Of a stretch of 64,000 nt of DNA, positions 1 to 12,030 are shown one piece after another. Within the stretch, counting starts at the first letter, position 1. Each line of letters starts with the position of its first letter. The DNA is taken from contig CM054062.1 in NCBI GenBank assembly GCA_028641055.1, forward strand, positions 173,867,642 through 173,931,641, read 5' to 3'. The DNA comes from Alopecurus myosuroides. Lineage: Eukaryota; Streptophyta; Magnoliopsida; Poales; Poaceae. Both the position numbers and the translations under genes were made by a program. The notes beneath the pieces were generated by a model. It was not told the DNA's origin. It ran no database searches and worked only from the letters and a program-made list of their open reading frames with translations.

Positions 1-1388
1 TAGCACTGAACCACTGCGGTGTTCGCGTTCGTTTGTCAGGTACAGCGACGCAGAGAGGATAACGATTCAGATCTGCACTTAACTGAAACCAAACGCGCGC
101 AAGACTGAACTTTCTCTGACAGAAGCAAGATCGCCGGCGGGGATCAACGTGCCCGTGCTCGATCTGGTGGTGCGTGCGTGTGCTGGATGCTTGTGCAGAT
201 GGTTGCGAGCAGAGGGTAACAGAGAGGAGGAGGAGACGGTGGCTCACCACCGTTCGTAGACGAGGCAGCGGCTCGGTGACGACAGCGTGACGGCGACAGC
301 AGCGGCGGGGTTGTGGACGGCGGCGACGTTCTGTCAGCTCTCCGTGGATGCTCCGGTGTTCAAACGGTAGAAGGGAGAGTGGGGTTTCGTTTCCAGTAGC
401 TAGGTGGGGTGCTGGACCTCCATGGCGACGGCGGCATGGACGGATTCAGTCGATGGCTCGCCGGTGAGGAAAACAGAGAGGGGAAAACGACGGTGAGATG
501 GCGATCGGCGGCGGAAAAGAGGGAATAGGGATACCTAGGGCTAGGGTTAGGTGGCGCGGAGCCCTAGGGGGTTATATAGGCACGGACGTCGAGAGGATGC
601 CGTCGGTGGCGATGGCTGCCGCCGTGGCAGTCTCCGATGCGCGGCCGTACAGGAACAAGACGACGCGGGCGGCCACGAAGGGGTACCGGGCCAGGTGGGC
701 TGCTGCGCGCGAGAAAAGAGGTGGGCTGCTGCGCAGCCCACTGCCCCTGGCTCCTTTCCTTTTTTAAATTTTCCTTTTCTGTTGTTTTTTTTTGTAGGGT
801 TTGGATTTGGAAGAAAAAGATGAGATTTAAGTTAGTAAATTTTTTAGAAAAATTAGGTTAAGCTATTTGGAACCATAGCAAACAAATGCCAAGATTTGTT
901 TTCAAAAAGTTTGAACTTTGCTTGCTGTTTGTATTTGAACCAAATTTGAAGGAATTTTAATATTAAAAGATCATTAATAAAATCAAACTTTTAAATAGGG
1001 TGACCCCTATGTTAATTATAACCCATTGATTAAATTTGTTTTATAATTTGCATGAATTCAAATTGGTTGTTGTTTGATGCTTGATTTGAATTTTAAATAT
1101 GATTTGGAATTTAAATGATTGATTTAAAACCATTATTTTAATAAGTGATCACTATGGAATAAAATGAAACAAATTGGTTGTTTTTTATTTGTGATTTTTA
1201 TTTTAAATGTTGTAACAGAGCAAGTATGAAACAATTGTTTGAATAAAGTTTAAATTTGAATGGTGAAAACAGGGAAAAACAAATGCAACAAATAAGAAAC
1301 AAATGCAACAACATGATGATATGATGCAATACATTAATAAACATGAAACAAACATTCTAAGGGGAGTTTTCATACTTGGGATGTTACA
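1..1388 (-). mobile_element. T1: partial LTR of an unclassified retrotransposon
   Basis: On the minus strand the sequence begins TGTAACATCCCAAG at 1388, a typical LTR start, and runs off the left edge of the window. It has an AT-rich half (about 760-1388) and a GC-rich half (1-760), the same layout as the T2 LTR. It abuts T2 exactly where homology between the two T2 LTRs stops. T1 was therefore inserted into the T2 3' LTR, and AGCAG at 1389-1393 is the predicted target duplication. The short reading frames in the GC-rich half show no protein family and are treated as chance. The far end lies outside the window. Confidence 0.7.
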
Positions 1389-3682
1389 AGCAGGGTAAAC
1401 ATGTGATGGGATCGGAACACAAACATCGAAAATACTAGGCTAGCATAAAGACAACGGAAAGAATCGGTAACAAGTGAGGAAAGGCAACATAGGTAGCAAG
1501 TGAGTATACTTGCCTGGAATCCAGCTTGTAGAGGTAGCAGAACTTGTCGTGCTCACATCATCTCAACGTCCTATCCGCGAAGCAGCAAAGAGCTAAAAGA
1601 AACACCGGATGCAACAAATACTACTACGGCAAAAGATCCAGCATGATCCTATTTTATATGCATGACAAGTTAAAGGGTGCATCAAAATAAATACAAGACA
1701 TGATGAAACATTTTAAATGGGCCCAAATTCAAAGATAAGGTTGCATTTGGAAAATCCCAGGTGCATGCATAGTTATTTAAGTGAATTACAAGCAAGCATT
1801 AGGTTGAAGTGATTAAATGACATGGTGGATGATGAAAACAGAATGTATACAACATTAGCTTCAATGTGATATCTCATTTGCCAAATTTGGAATTTTAAAT
1901 ATTTAATTATGAATTTTTGCAATTTAAAAGGTTTAATTAAAGCATTGAATTATTGCACCACTTTTAATTAGGAAAAACAGTAAACAAATTGTATATTTGA
2001 AAAGTACAGAGAATTTTGATTGGAAAACATATTTTATATGTTGAATTTGGGTTTGAAATGAGCAAGTAATTAAATTGGCAATTTTAAATGCATTAAACAA
2101 AGAATTATTGTTTTCAGCAATTTACATTATTCAAAACAGAAAACAAAGTTTATATTTGGAAAGTTTATTTAATTCTGCATGGAAAACATATTTTACTTTG
2201 TGAAATTGGAGTTAGTATGAATTTGTTATTCAATTTTGAAAACCAGGGATCAATCTGTAATTCCAGGGACCAAAACGTGAGAGAAAACAATCACAGAAAA
2301 ATCCCTGGGACCGTTGTCACACAGTGCAGACGTGCCCTGGCTCACTGACCAGTGGGCCAGCACCCAGCTGGCGCCTGCGTGGCGTGTGTGCGGGTGCTTG
2401 CGTGGCCTCCACTGTCGATGACAGGTGGGGCCCGCGTGCGCGCGTGGCAAAGCAGAAAATAAGGGGGTTTAATCCGCGCCGGTGGGGACTCGAACCCTGC
2501 CCGCGGGCGTGCGCGCGTGGGGCTTGCGCCACTGGGCTGTGCTGCGACTTGTGAATAGATACAGATCTGAAAACAAATGAACTGTATCTGCGCGGAGTTT
2601 TCTGATGAAACTGGGGCAGAGGCAGTGCGCTGCACGGGAAGGAGATCGGCACAGGCAACACGTGGTTCTTGCGGCCGTGCGCGAGTGCGGTACTGCCGTG
2701 GATGTGCTGCAAGGGTTCCGTGCCGCTGGGTTTGGTTGGGTGACGAAAGGCAATTAGTGGAAGGCACAAGCTTTAGATCGAAACTGAGCTCGTCCATGGC
2801 GTGCAAAGGCTTGTTCAGAAAATGAATCGACGTCACGGAGCGTTAAAGGGTCGGATTTCGAAGGGAATTGGAAGGGTGGCTCACCGGGAGGGTGCTGGTG
2901 GAGTCATACGGCTCGGGGAAGTCCAGGTCGCCGGAATTTCGCCGGAGAAGGTCGCCGGCCAGAGTGGAAGAAGCGGATGCCGGCGGTGCTGTAGTCGATC
3001 CGGGCTCGATTCCTTCGATGTGCACGAAGAGGACGATGAGGCGAAGCTCGTGGTGTGCTCGGACAGGTTCAAGAGGAATCACAGCAGCGGCGCCACGGCG
3101 ACAACAGTGTACATGCTCTGTTGCTACGGAAGAAAACAGATCAAGGGACAGGAGGGAAGGAGGCGGCGGCTGGAGAGGAAGGAGGGGAAGAGGGAAGGGT
3201 TAGGGTTTGGGAGGAAGGAGCGCTTTATGGAGGAGGGGAGTAGGTGGAGAGGGGGGGGTCCATGGTGCGGTGGTGCTCTGCTTTTCCTGGATGTCGACAT
3301 CCTGTACGGAGGAAGAGGAGAAAGATGTGGGCTGCTTCTAGCCTTGGCCTGTTGGGTTGTAGGTGGCTGACTGGGCCTTGTTGGCCCAGTTCGGCTGCCT
3401 CCCCACTTCCTTTGTTTTATTTGTTTTTCGTAGCAAAGAAAAGAGAAGGAAAAAGAAGGGGTTTTTGGGATCCAAAAGTTATGGTGATAATTTTTATAAG
3501 TTCCTTATTGAAAATGCCCAGTTGCACCAACTTTTGTTTTTTCAAAATTTTAAATATTTTTTGTTGTTTGAAATTTAAATGAATTTGCTTGAATTTTCCA
3601 AAAATGGTTTGAAGCAAGGTGCAATGCATGCAAAAAAAGAAAACAAGCAATGCTATTTGAGGGAAATCCCCCGGGTGTTACA
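1389..3682 (-). mobile_element. T2: 3' LTR, truncated copy
   Basis: This segment is a direct repeat of 5605-7916, with roughly 35-40 differences seen by eye plus a few indels, including an extra 18-bp or so repeat in the other copy near 7840. It ends ...CCGGGTGTTACA at 3682, so on the minus strand it begins TGTAACACCCGG. The rest of the LTR (the part matching 4152-5604) is missing because T1 interrupts it at 1388/1389. The GC-rich block (2330-3400) contains overlapping open frames on both strands that repeat in the other copy; these are LTR sequence, not genes. Confidence 0.85.
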
Positions 3683-4151
3683 GCCGACACCACTAACAAG
3701 GAATTTCGCCCTCGCAATCCGCTCACAACCACGGGGAAGGGAAGAAGTCGGAGTTATCGAGTCTTCGTGCTCCATTGAATCTTCTCGACACCGCTAACAA
3801 GGGAATCTTGCTCGGGTTGATGACGATCTTCTCCCACCAGGAATTTTTCGATGATCGAACCTATTAGGTTAAAGGCTCAGAAAACGTCCACCCACGTAGG
3901 ATCCTAAAACTTTGAAGATAGACAAGAGGGGAGACTCCAAAACAAATAAGGTAGGAGGAGAATAGAATAGAGATGAGGAGCAAACAAGAATCCTATTGAG
4001 ATGTTTCAAAATACGTTTTGCAAAACAATTTTGACACTCTAAAGACACGACCGTTAGCGAGGTTATCCTACAGGCTTTGCGGACCCGTTGCTTCGATAAC
4101 CATTCATATCGAAACAACATTGGGAATCGGAAACCATGCTCTGATACCATT
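3683..4151 (-). mobile_element. T2: 469-bp internal domain, non-coding
   Basis: This is all that lies between the two T2 LTRs. The right end carries a primer-binding site next to the 5' LTR. No gag or pol similarity is visible in any frame. No convincing polypurine tract precedes the 3' LTR, so part of the interior has probably been deleted. A short motif, gacaccRctaacaagg, occurs twice about 100 bp apart (near 3686 and 3789). Confidence 0.7.
4138..4149 (-). promoter_or_regulatory. T2 primer-binding site (initiator Met tRNA type)
   Basis: The minus strand reads TGGTATCAGAGC two bases from the LTR end, the standard PBS complementary to the 3' end of initiator methionine tRNA. It fixes the element orientation as minus. 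Confidence 0.9.
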
Positions 4152-7100
4152 TGTGACGCCCCGGGATCGGGCACTATGCAGATTTCAGCATTTCCGCCAA
4201 AATCCACATAATAACCGATTCCAGGTTGCCACTTGTGATAACATTACAACAGTTCATGAATAATCCACAACAACAACAGAAGAGGTACATACAAGACGAC
4301 TCAAACGAGTCAAGGATACAACTGATACAATACAAAGATCCAAATAACAGCGGAAGAAACAACATAGTGTCCTACTACGGACAAGATACAAATTGGACTA
4401 AGAGTCCTGAAGATAACCGATGGCGTCCAATCCCTGCCCAGGCCAAGCCGGAGGGATTCCCAAGCTAACGTCGTCAGACTTCAAACCTGTTGACTGCAAT
4501 GTGGAATATGCAGCCACGAAATGGATTCGTGGGTCAGTACTATTAAGTACTGGCAAGTGGATAAACCATACTCACAAGTTACCAGCGTAACCAATCATCA
4601 CAAGATACAAATACTTTGGGTACAACAGAAAGGAAGGGATTGTTGCAACGAAGCGGCAGCGGGCTGCACTGACTAACTACAGAGACACGCTACAACATCC
4701 GGCTAAAAGAAAGGGATAAGATAGCGTATCAGAACCCACTATAACTACTCACCAAACAATACCCATCCCGTGTTACCCCCTACTAAGGAAGCAACCCAAT
4801 GAAACTCACACAGTTGATTAAGATGTCATTCATTTTTATGGTGGAGGTAATCTATATTACTAGTCAAGTTACCATCGTTAAGTGTAAGTTGTCTGAGTAC
4901 TTGTTAGCTAGCACTTTCACCAAGTCATCCATAACCGCGGACAACACGGCTTCTTGAGAAGATTAACCCTGCAGGGATGCACCAATTTGGCCGTACACGT
5001 AAGAATAACCCGCCAGATGGAAATGCACTTCCACCAAGCGAGGCACTCAACACAACCCAACTCTTCTTCGCATCAAGCCCAAAGAACCACGTGTTGTGCG
5101 TAAACGGCTAATCGAGCCCCCACGAAGAAAAGGGGGACCCTCATAGCACCCTAAGACCACGCCGCCCTAAATGCCGACTACAAAAGTTCCACCCTGGCGC
5201 CAAGGGTTCGCACCTGCATATGCATGCATCAAATGGAAAGCCCGAACTAAGTGTGGCGATTTGGACGAGATGCGAATCGAGTCAGAATTGCGGGGGGCGC
5301 CCATACACGCTTCCCACATGCGGTTAGCGCGCTCATCATGGATCGGAGGACAAGACCCTTTTCCTAATTAAGGTCGACACTAGCAGGCCTCAAAACCACG
5401 CCGGGCCTCCTGCCGGTGCCTTATCATCAAATTAATATTACCCAAAACATTAACATGTTGTTGATTAGGACAAACTCAACTATCAACTAAATAGGTGATA
5501 AGACGGACAACAAGACTCGGACGCAAACAAACCTAAGCATGCTAGTACGACACATGCCAACAAACAACATGGTTGTAGGTGTGGAGGTAAGGCAATATCG
5601 TGGCAGCAGGGTAAACATGTGATGGGATCGGAACACAAGCATCGAAAATACTAGGCTAGCATAAAGACACGGAAAGAATCGGTAACAAGTGAGGAAAGGC
5701 AACATAGGTATCAAGTGAGTATACTTGCCTGGAATCCAGCTTGTAGAGGTAGCAGAACTTGTCGTGCTCACATCATCTCAACGTCCTATCCGCGAAGCAG
5801 CAAAGAACTAAAAGAAACACCGGATGCAACAATTACTACTACGGCAAAAGATCCAACATGATCCTATTTTATAAGCATGACAAGTTAAAGGGTGCATCAA
5901 AATAAATACAAGACATGATGAAACATTTTAAATGGGCCCAAATGCAAAGATAAGGTTGCATTTGGAAAATCCCAGGTGCATGCATAGTTATTTAAGTGAA
6001 TTACAAGCAAGCATTAGGTTGAGGTGATTAAATGGCATGGTGGATGATGAAAACAGAATGTATACAACATTAGCTTCAATGTGATATCTCATTTGCCAAA
6101 TTTGGAATTTTAAATATTTAATTATGAATTTTTGCAATTTAAAAGGTTTAATTAAAGCATTGAATTATTGCACCACTTTTAATTAGGAAAAACAGTAAAC
6201 AAATTGTATATTTGAAAAGTACAGAGAATTTTGATTGGAAAACATATTTTATATGTTGAATTTGGGTTTGAAATGAGCAAGTAATTAAATTGGCAATTTT
6301 AAATGCATTAAACAAAGAATTATTGTTTTCAGCAATTTACATTATTCAAAACAGAAAACAAAGTTTATATTTGGAAAGTTTATTTAATTCTGCATGGAAA
6401 ACATATTTTACTTTGTGAAATTGGAGTTAGTATGAATTTGTTATTCAATTTTGAAAACCAGGGATCAATCTGTAATTCCAGGGACCAAAACGTGAGAGAA
6501 AACAATCACAGAAAAATCCCTGGGACCGTTGTCACACAGTGCAGACGTGCCCTGGGTCACTGACCAGTGGGCCAGCACCCAGCTGGCGCCTGCGTGGCGT
6601 GTGTGCGGGTGCTTGCGTGGCCTCCACTGTCGATGACAGGTGGGGCCCGCGTGCGCGCGTGGCAAAGCAGAAAATAAGGGGGTTTAATCCGCGCCGGTGG
6701 GGACTCGAACCCTGCCCGCGGGCGTGCGCGCATGGGGCTTGCGCCACTGGGCTGTGCTGCGACTTGTGAATAGATACAGATCTGAAAACAAATGAACTGT
6801 ATCTGCGCGGAGTTTTCTGATGAAACTGGGGCAGAGGCAGTGCGCTGCACGGGAAGGAGATCGGCACAGGAAGCACGTGGTTCTTGCGGCCGTGCGCGAG
6901 TGCGGTACTGCCGTGGATGTGCTGCAAGGGTTCCGTGCCGCTGGGTTTGGTTGGGTGACGAAAGGCAATTAGTGGAAGGCACAAGCTTTAGATCGAAACT
7001 GAGCTCGTCCATGGCGTGCAAAGGCTTGTTCAGAAAATGAATCGACGTCACGGAGCGTTAAAGGGTCGGATTTCAAAGGGAATTGGAAGGGTGGCTCACC

Positions 7101-7916
7101 GGGAGGGTGCTGGTGGAGTCATACGGCTCGGGGAAGTCCAGGTCGCCGGAATTTCACCGGAGAAGGTCGCCGGCCAGAGTGGAAGTAGCGGATGCCGGCG
7201 GTGTTGTAGTCGATCCGGGCTCGATTCCTTCGATGTGCACGAAGAGGATGATGAGGCGAAGCTCCTGGTGTGCTCGGACAGGCTCAAGAGGAATCATAGC
7301 AGCGGCGCCATGGCGACAACGGTGTACATGCTCTGTTGCTACGAAAGAAAACAGAGCAAGGGACAGGAGGGAAGGAGGCGGCGGCTGGAGAGGAAGGAGG
7401 GGAAGAGGGAAGGGTTAGGGTTTGGGAGGAAGGAGCGCTTTATGGAGGAGGGGAGCAGGTGGAGAGGGGGGTCCATGGTGCGGTGGTGCTCTGCTTTTCC
7501 TGGATGTCGACATCCTGTACGGAGGAAGAGGAGAAAGAGGTGGGCTGCTTCTAGCCTTGGCCTGCTGGGTTGTAGGTGGCTGACTGGGCCTTCTTGGCCC
7601 AGTTCGGCTGTCTCCCCACTTCCTTTGTTTTATTTTCTTTTGTAGCAAAGAAAAGAGAAGGAAAAAGAAGGGGTTTTTGGGATCCAAAAGTTATGGTGAT
7701 AATTTTTATAAGTTGCTTATTGAAAATGCCCAGTTGCACCAACTATTGTTTTTTCAAAATTTTAAATATTTGTTGTTGTTTGAAATTTAAATGAATTTGC
7801 TTGAATTTTCCAAAAATGGTTTGAAGCAAGGTGCAATGCAAATGATGCATGATGCAATGCATGCAAAAAAAAGAAAACAAGCAATTCTATTTGAGGGAAA
7901 TCCCCCGGGTGTTACA
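4152..7916 (-). mobile_element. T2: complete 5' LTR, 3,765 bp
   Basis: On the minus strand it starts TGTAACACCCGG at 7916 and ends ...CCCGGGGCGTCACA at 4152, next to the PBS. Nearly 3.8 kb is unusually long for a plant LTR and recalls the LARD class of grass elements (established class; the assignment is inference). The middle (6540-7560) is GC-rich and contains a tRNA-like B-box on the minus strand at 6701-6711. No coding region is supported. Confidence 0.8.
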
Positions 7917-9649
7917 CTCTGGGATTCCATATCCAACTATTTCACCCTTGTGGTGAAAACAACCAGTTATTCCAAGCAAAGATTTTACTTAAATGGTCAT
8001 AATGTGGTTTCTTGTTTCCTTAGTGTTATTCTTTGTTTCGGTTGATTGCAAAATAAATGTGGATGTAGTTTATGACATCAATCTGCCCTATGTATATAAG
8101 AAGAATTTGTTAACAAGGTAGCTAGTCTTGCCTCCAATTTACTACTCATAAACAATAGGCTGAGATGTACTTGGTTATTCAACCTTCTGTTTGTTTGTGT
8201 ATGCCACTCAATTGTTTGAGTATACAAAAGTGATCTGTTAACAAGGTCTATAAACTTGTTGCCAAACTACTTCTATATAACACTAACATTGGAATATCAC
8301 ACTATTTCCAGAGAGTTAATAAAATCAAATCAGGATATAAGAATTTCCAAATACTCTTATAAAAGATTGGAGTAGCACTTCTAGAACATTCTAGAGAGTC
8401 TTCCTGAAGATCTTCTGGAGGTAGTTCCTCTTTTCTTATGGGTTCTTCTCTTGCAGAATGACTTTGAGAAGATTGGAAACAACATAAAATAGTCTAGGCA
8501 ACATAACAATATTTAGATTAAGAGTTAGTTCATGCTTTTATTATCCCTCCATAAACTTCTTATTTTTTCCCATAGGATAGGTACTTGTCTCATACATGAT
8601 TGGTTTACTTAGTTTCCAATTTATTTCCTCTCATAGAGGTTATAATTTGTTGTTACTCAATACTTGTATCCAGAGATACTTTATTTGTTGAAGGTTGATT
8701 TGAATGGAAGTGTAGAATGCTTATGGAATGATGACTTAATAGTAAGTTGATCAAATGGTTCATTGATGTGTTGAGATTTCAGATACTCACTTGTATAAGA
8801 TGAATGAGACAATGAGCATGTGAAGCTTATTGGGTTTTAATGAATTATGTAATAGTTGTTATTTGTTTTCTCTGGTGTCATGATTTTACTTTATATTCTT
8901 CCTTTGTAATCTTTGTCATGCCTCATGTAGTCATAGAGATTTGGAAAGGTCGTATGTAATGATCAAGATTTAACAGTAGTTTAAGAAGATTTATACCTTC
9001 ATTTAGGTACCTCTTTTATGGTGGATGAGATACGTAAATATTCGATAAATATGTTAATACAATTATTATATCATTTCCCGCTGGTGGGTTTTGAGTAAAC
9101 ACTTGCTTGTATCACTAGTGTTCTATCGAAACTTTGTTATTTACCTGTGAGGGTTCACCTGATAATTATGAGATGATTTATAGAGATGTTGTGGAAATGA
9201 ATTGATAACTTAGGGAGTTGTTGTTTTATAAAAGATCACATCTCCGTTGATGAGATGGTTCAATTATTCATTACTCATTTGTGAAAGTATGATCATCAGT
9301 TATGTGCTCTGGATACTCACCCCTCTTTGAGTTCTAGAAACCTAGTGATTTATCCAAAGTCACTTATAGACTTGTGGTTAAGGTTGTTGAGAGTTTGCGT
9401 TGGTCAAAACCAATTTATGGTTTGTGTAACCAAATGATTTGGTTTCTTAAGATACTTTTTATAAAGATCATTCCAAATGTACTCTTGACTAGATGAACTA
9501 GACCTATTTCATCATGTTAAGTGAAACTTTGGTCACTTTGATTCGTTTAAACTTTCACGCCAAAATTTCCCGTACTTTTAGATGCATGCTTTGCAAATGC
9601 ACATATTAAATTTAGATCCTTATAACCTCCCAAACACTGGGATGTTACA
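7917..9649 (-). mobile_element. T3: partial LTR interrupted by T2
   Basis: On the minus strand this AT-rich stretch starts TGTAACATCCCAGTG at 9649, directly next to T4 sequence, and runs to the outer edge of T2 at 7917. It has no ORF of note. The terminal motif and position make it the start of an LTR whose remainder lies left of the window. CTCTG at 7917-7921 would be the T2 target duplication. The element family is not recognised. Confidence 0.55.
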
Positions 9650-9784
9650 AAACCATTCTATATGATATTTCCTCTACTCACGATATGACTCTACTAAAAG
9701 GTAAAAGGGTGAAATATAAAGGTGATATCGCGGCAATCTCCAAAGCTTGGAACAAGCCAAGGGGATGCCAATACCAATTATGAA

Positions 9785-10282
9785 TCAATTCTTCGGTGGT
9801 GGTGGTGAATCCTTCTCATCATCAGACTTCCAAGGTAAAGGCTCTCCATCCACAAATGATGTCCTGGTCTCCAACATCCTGAAACTAGCAGCAGAGCTTA
9901 TACGTTTAAACATGTTCTCATACTCACAGTTCTGATTCTGCACATTATAGAGTTGTGCTTACAAATCGTTGGTGGTCTTGGTGAGTGAGAAAATCTCCTC
10001 CCAAAGATTCAAAGTCTCCTTGTACTCAGCTATCTGTTCCGTCTTTATCCTGTGGATGATCTCAACTTCACGCTCCGCCATCTTCTTGTACCTAAAGACT
10101 TCTTGCTCCAGCTCTTCCATCCTAGCTTCCAGTCTGCCTTCTCCTTTAGGGCCCCAAACAACTTCAATCTGCACCTCTCCATCCATGAGCAGCAATTCTT
10201 TGGGATGCATCTTCAACTCGTTCATGTACGGGTTGCTGACGTTCTCAAAGAAACTGTCTTTGGGAGATCCAGGAGAGAACAT
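9785..10282 (-). pseudogene. T4: 3' ORF, coiled-coil protein of unknown function (broken)
   Basis: The frame starts at ATG 10282 and is open to an in-frame TAA at 9959-9961. It then continues in the same frame to a second stop at 9785-9787, giving about 165 codons in all. The first part has a charged heptad-rich stretch (RLEARMEELEQEVFRYKKMA and following), likely coiled coil; the end is proline- and acid-rich (DDEKDSPPPPK). It lies about 0.5 kb downstream of the T4 integrase once T5 is removed, in the position of the extra 3' ORF of Athila-type elements. It is not RT, integrase or protease. The function is unknown; the single TAA suggests decay. Confidence 0.6.
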
Positions 10283-10365
10283 TGTGGCTCTAGATCTAAA
10301 GATGTAACCTGGCAGAAAAAGCTCAAAACAAAAACACGACGAGAAAATGATATAAGGACCTCAGG

Positions 10366-10370
10366 GGGTC
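10366..10370. repeat. T5 target-site duplication, left copy (GGGTC)
   Basis: GGGTC lies immediately before the LTR start TGTCGTGGG and is repeated at 21352-21356 right after the other LTR end CCTCCATCA. Confidence 0.95.
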
Positions 10371-10846
10371 TGTCGTGGGATAATCACGGTAGACGTTACC
10401 GGGGGTAACTTATCTTGGGGCAAGACGACTCTGGTGTTTGGGAGAGGGTTTAGCTCAAGGGAAAACATGACGATATGCGATCTGGTAGCCGGCAATCTAG
10501 TCGCCGAGTCTCCGATCTCAATCTATTAACTCAACTCTCGTGTTACACTGGATACTCGATACCTGGCGATATTGCTCTAACTCTTGGATCTCTGTCGTCT
10601 AACCCTAGGGGCCGGCTTATATAATATCCGGACCCCCTGGCCTACTCTCCAAGGCGCACTCTGAATCCTACCCGGACACTGCCTACAAACACTAAACTTC
10701 CTTATCGGAACCCACAATCCGGGTTACGAGGCCTACGTTCTTGGGCCCTCTAGAAAACTCCTTTATCTTAAGCCGGGTCTTGTGCAGCGTCCTTTGGGCC
10801 GAGTTACTCCTTGGCGTTGGCCTACCGGGTTATCATCCCTCCATCA
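10371..10846 (-). repeat. T5 3' LTR
   Basis: This 476-bp LTR starts TGTCGTGGGATAATC and ends CCTCCATCA in plus-strand reading, and matches 20876-21351 with 11 substitutions. It contains a TATATAATA segment near 10619 that could serve as TATA box. Confidence 0.95.
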
Positions 10847-10860
10847 GTAGTCCCCAGAAT
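10847..10860 (-). promoter_or_regulatory. T5 polypurine tract
   Basis: The minus strand reads ...TCTGGGGACTAC immediately upstream of the 3' LTR. It resembles the T8 tract in the same position (TCCTGGGGGCTAC). Confidence 0.75.
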
Positions 10861-11228
10861 AGCTTGGGCTTCATGAGATCCTCCTTGAAGCGCACGCTAT
10901 TCCCTACAAAAAATAACATACAAGTTCATAGAGGTCGGGTTAGATTGCTTTGATAAACAGCTAGGCCTAACTCCATGGTGGCCATATAATAACCCGGCTT
11001 TCTCTAAATCCCTCTTTACTCTTTCCGGGTCAACGCCCGTGTAAGAATGTCAAAGATCCGGCTTACTCCACTTGATGACTGATCCTGATACCGCGGGAAG
11101 ATTTCCTTCATATCTTGTCCGGATATCCTGTTTAGCACTTAACGCATATCCCGGAGAATCCGGCGGATATCCTTTATCCCGAAATTTCCGGCTCTCGCCC
11201 GTTGGCCTAGGTTTATCCACCCGCACCT

Positions 11229-11236
11229 TATAAATA
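11229..11236 (+). promoter_or_regulatory. TATA box of the T5 antisense gene
   Basis: TATAAATA on the plus strand lies about 800 bp upstream of the start codon, with an apparent 5'-UTR intron in between: a donor CGGTAAGC near 11502 and an acceptor GTGCTTTGCAG ending near 12021. The homologous gene in T8 has the same TATAAATAG box. Confidence 0.6.
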
Positions 11237-12030
11237 GGCACCCGGGGGATAACCTAACCCCAACGGTCCATTTCTTCTTCCTCTCCTTCACTCCCGCACC
11301 CAAGCTTACGGAGCGCCACCACGGAGTCCTTGCGCGCGCCGCCGTAACCAATCCACCACCGGTTACGTTCCGCCACAGCTCGTCCCGCGCCGCCGCCAAC
11401 CTCCACCGCCGCACCCTCGAGCAGCTCGCCGGCAGTCGCAAAGGGTCATTCAGATTGCGCCATTTTCCGTCGCCGCGCTCTACTTCAATCTCCTTCGGTA
11501 AGCTCCTTGCTCCCTATGATTCAACTTTGCAATTTCTCGAATCGACCCAGATCGGATCTTGGTCTTCCGCGGGCTATCTCCCCTTCCACGCCGAATTAGG
11601 TCACATAGATTCCCGTTAGTTTATCCAATCACTTGAGCATGGATTCCACTTTGTTCTCCTATCACTTGAAGCCACCCATTTCACCGCGAATCCGAAAATG
11701 CAATTTCCAATCTAGGTCCAATCTGTCCAAAATTTCCGCGGCAGGCTTTGATACCCGGCAGATCCAGTTCTTCCGGTTCTTTATCCGCACTAAACTCATA
11801 GGCAATCATCCTTCTTCCACGTACACTTATCAATACGCAAGTACACCACCATTCCTGTTCTGACGCTTGATACTCGGATAACCTGTAACTTTTTTGCTCC
11901 GTCCAACGATACCCGGATGATTCTTAACTTATATGTCTTGCTGATACTACTTGCGTATACTCGGATAACTCATGATTTCCGAATCTTACACCTCATACCT
12001 TCTTTGTCTTGTGCTTTGCAGGCTGAACCC

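Noticed and set aside
536..551. Telomere-like TAGGG repeats (also near 3195 and 7411)
   Set aside because: Only two or three degenerate units, inside LTRs; not a telomeric array.
498..861. Overlapping ORFs of 60-90 codons in the GC-rich part of T1
   Set aside because: They overlap in several frames and both strands, show no domain, and lie inside an LTR; GC-rich sequence gives long chance frames.
2317..3650. ORFs up to 189-209 codons in both T2 LTR copies (for example 2801-3370 and 7016-7645)
   Set aside because: They are repeated because the LTR is repeated. Frames differ at the ends between copies, composition is Arg/Gly-rich, and the opposite strand is equally open, so there is no coding evidence.
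1389..7916. A tandem segmental duplication of about 2.3 kb
   Set aside because: The PBS next to the inner LTR end and the TG...CA termini show that the two copies are LTRs of one element.
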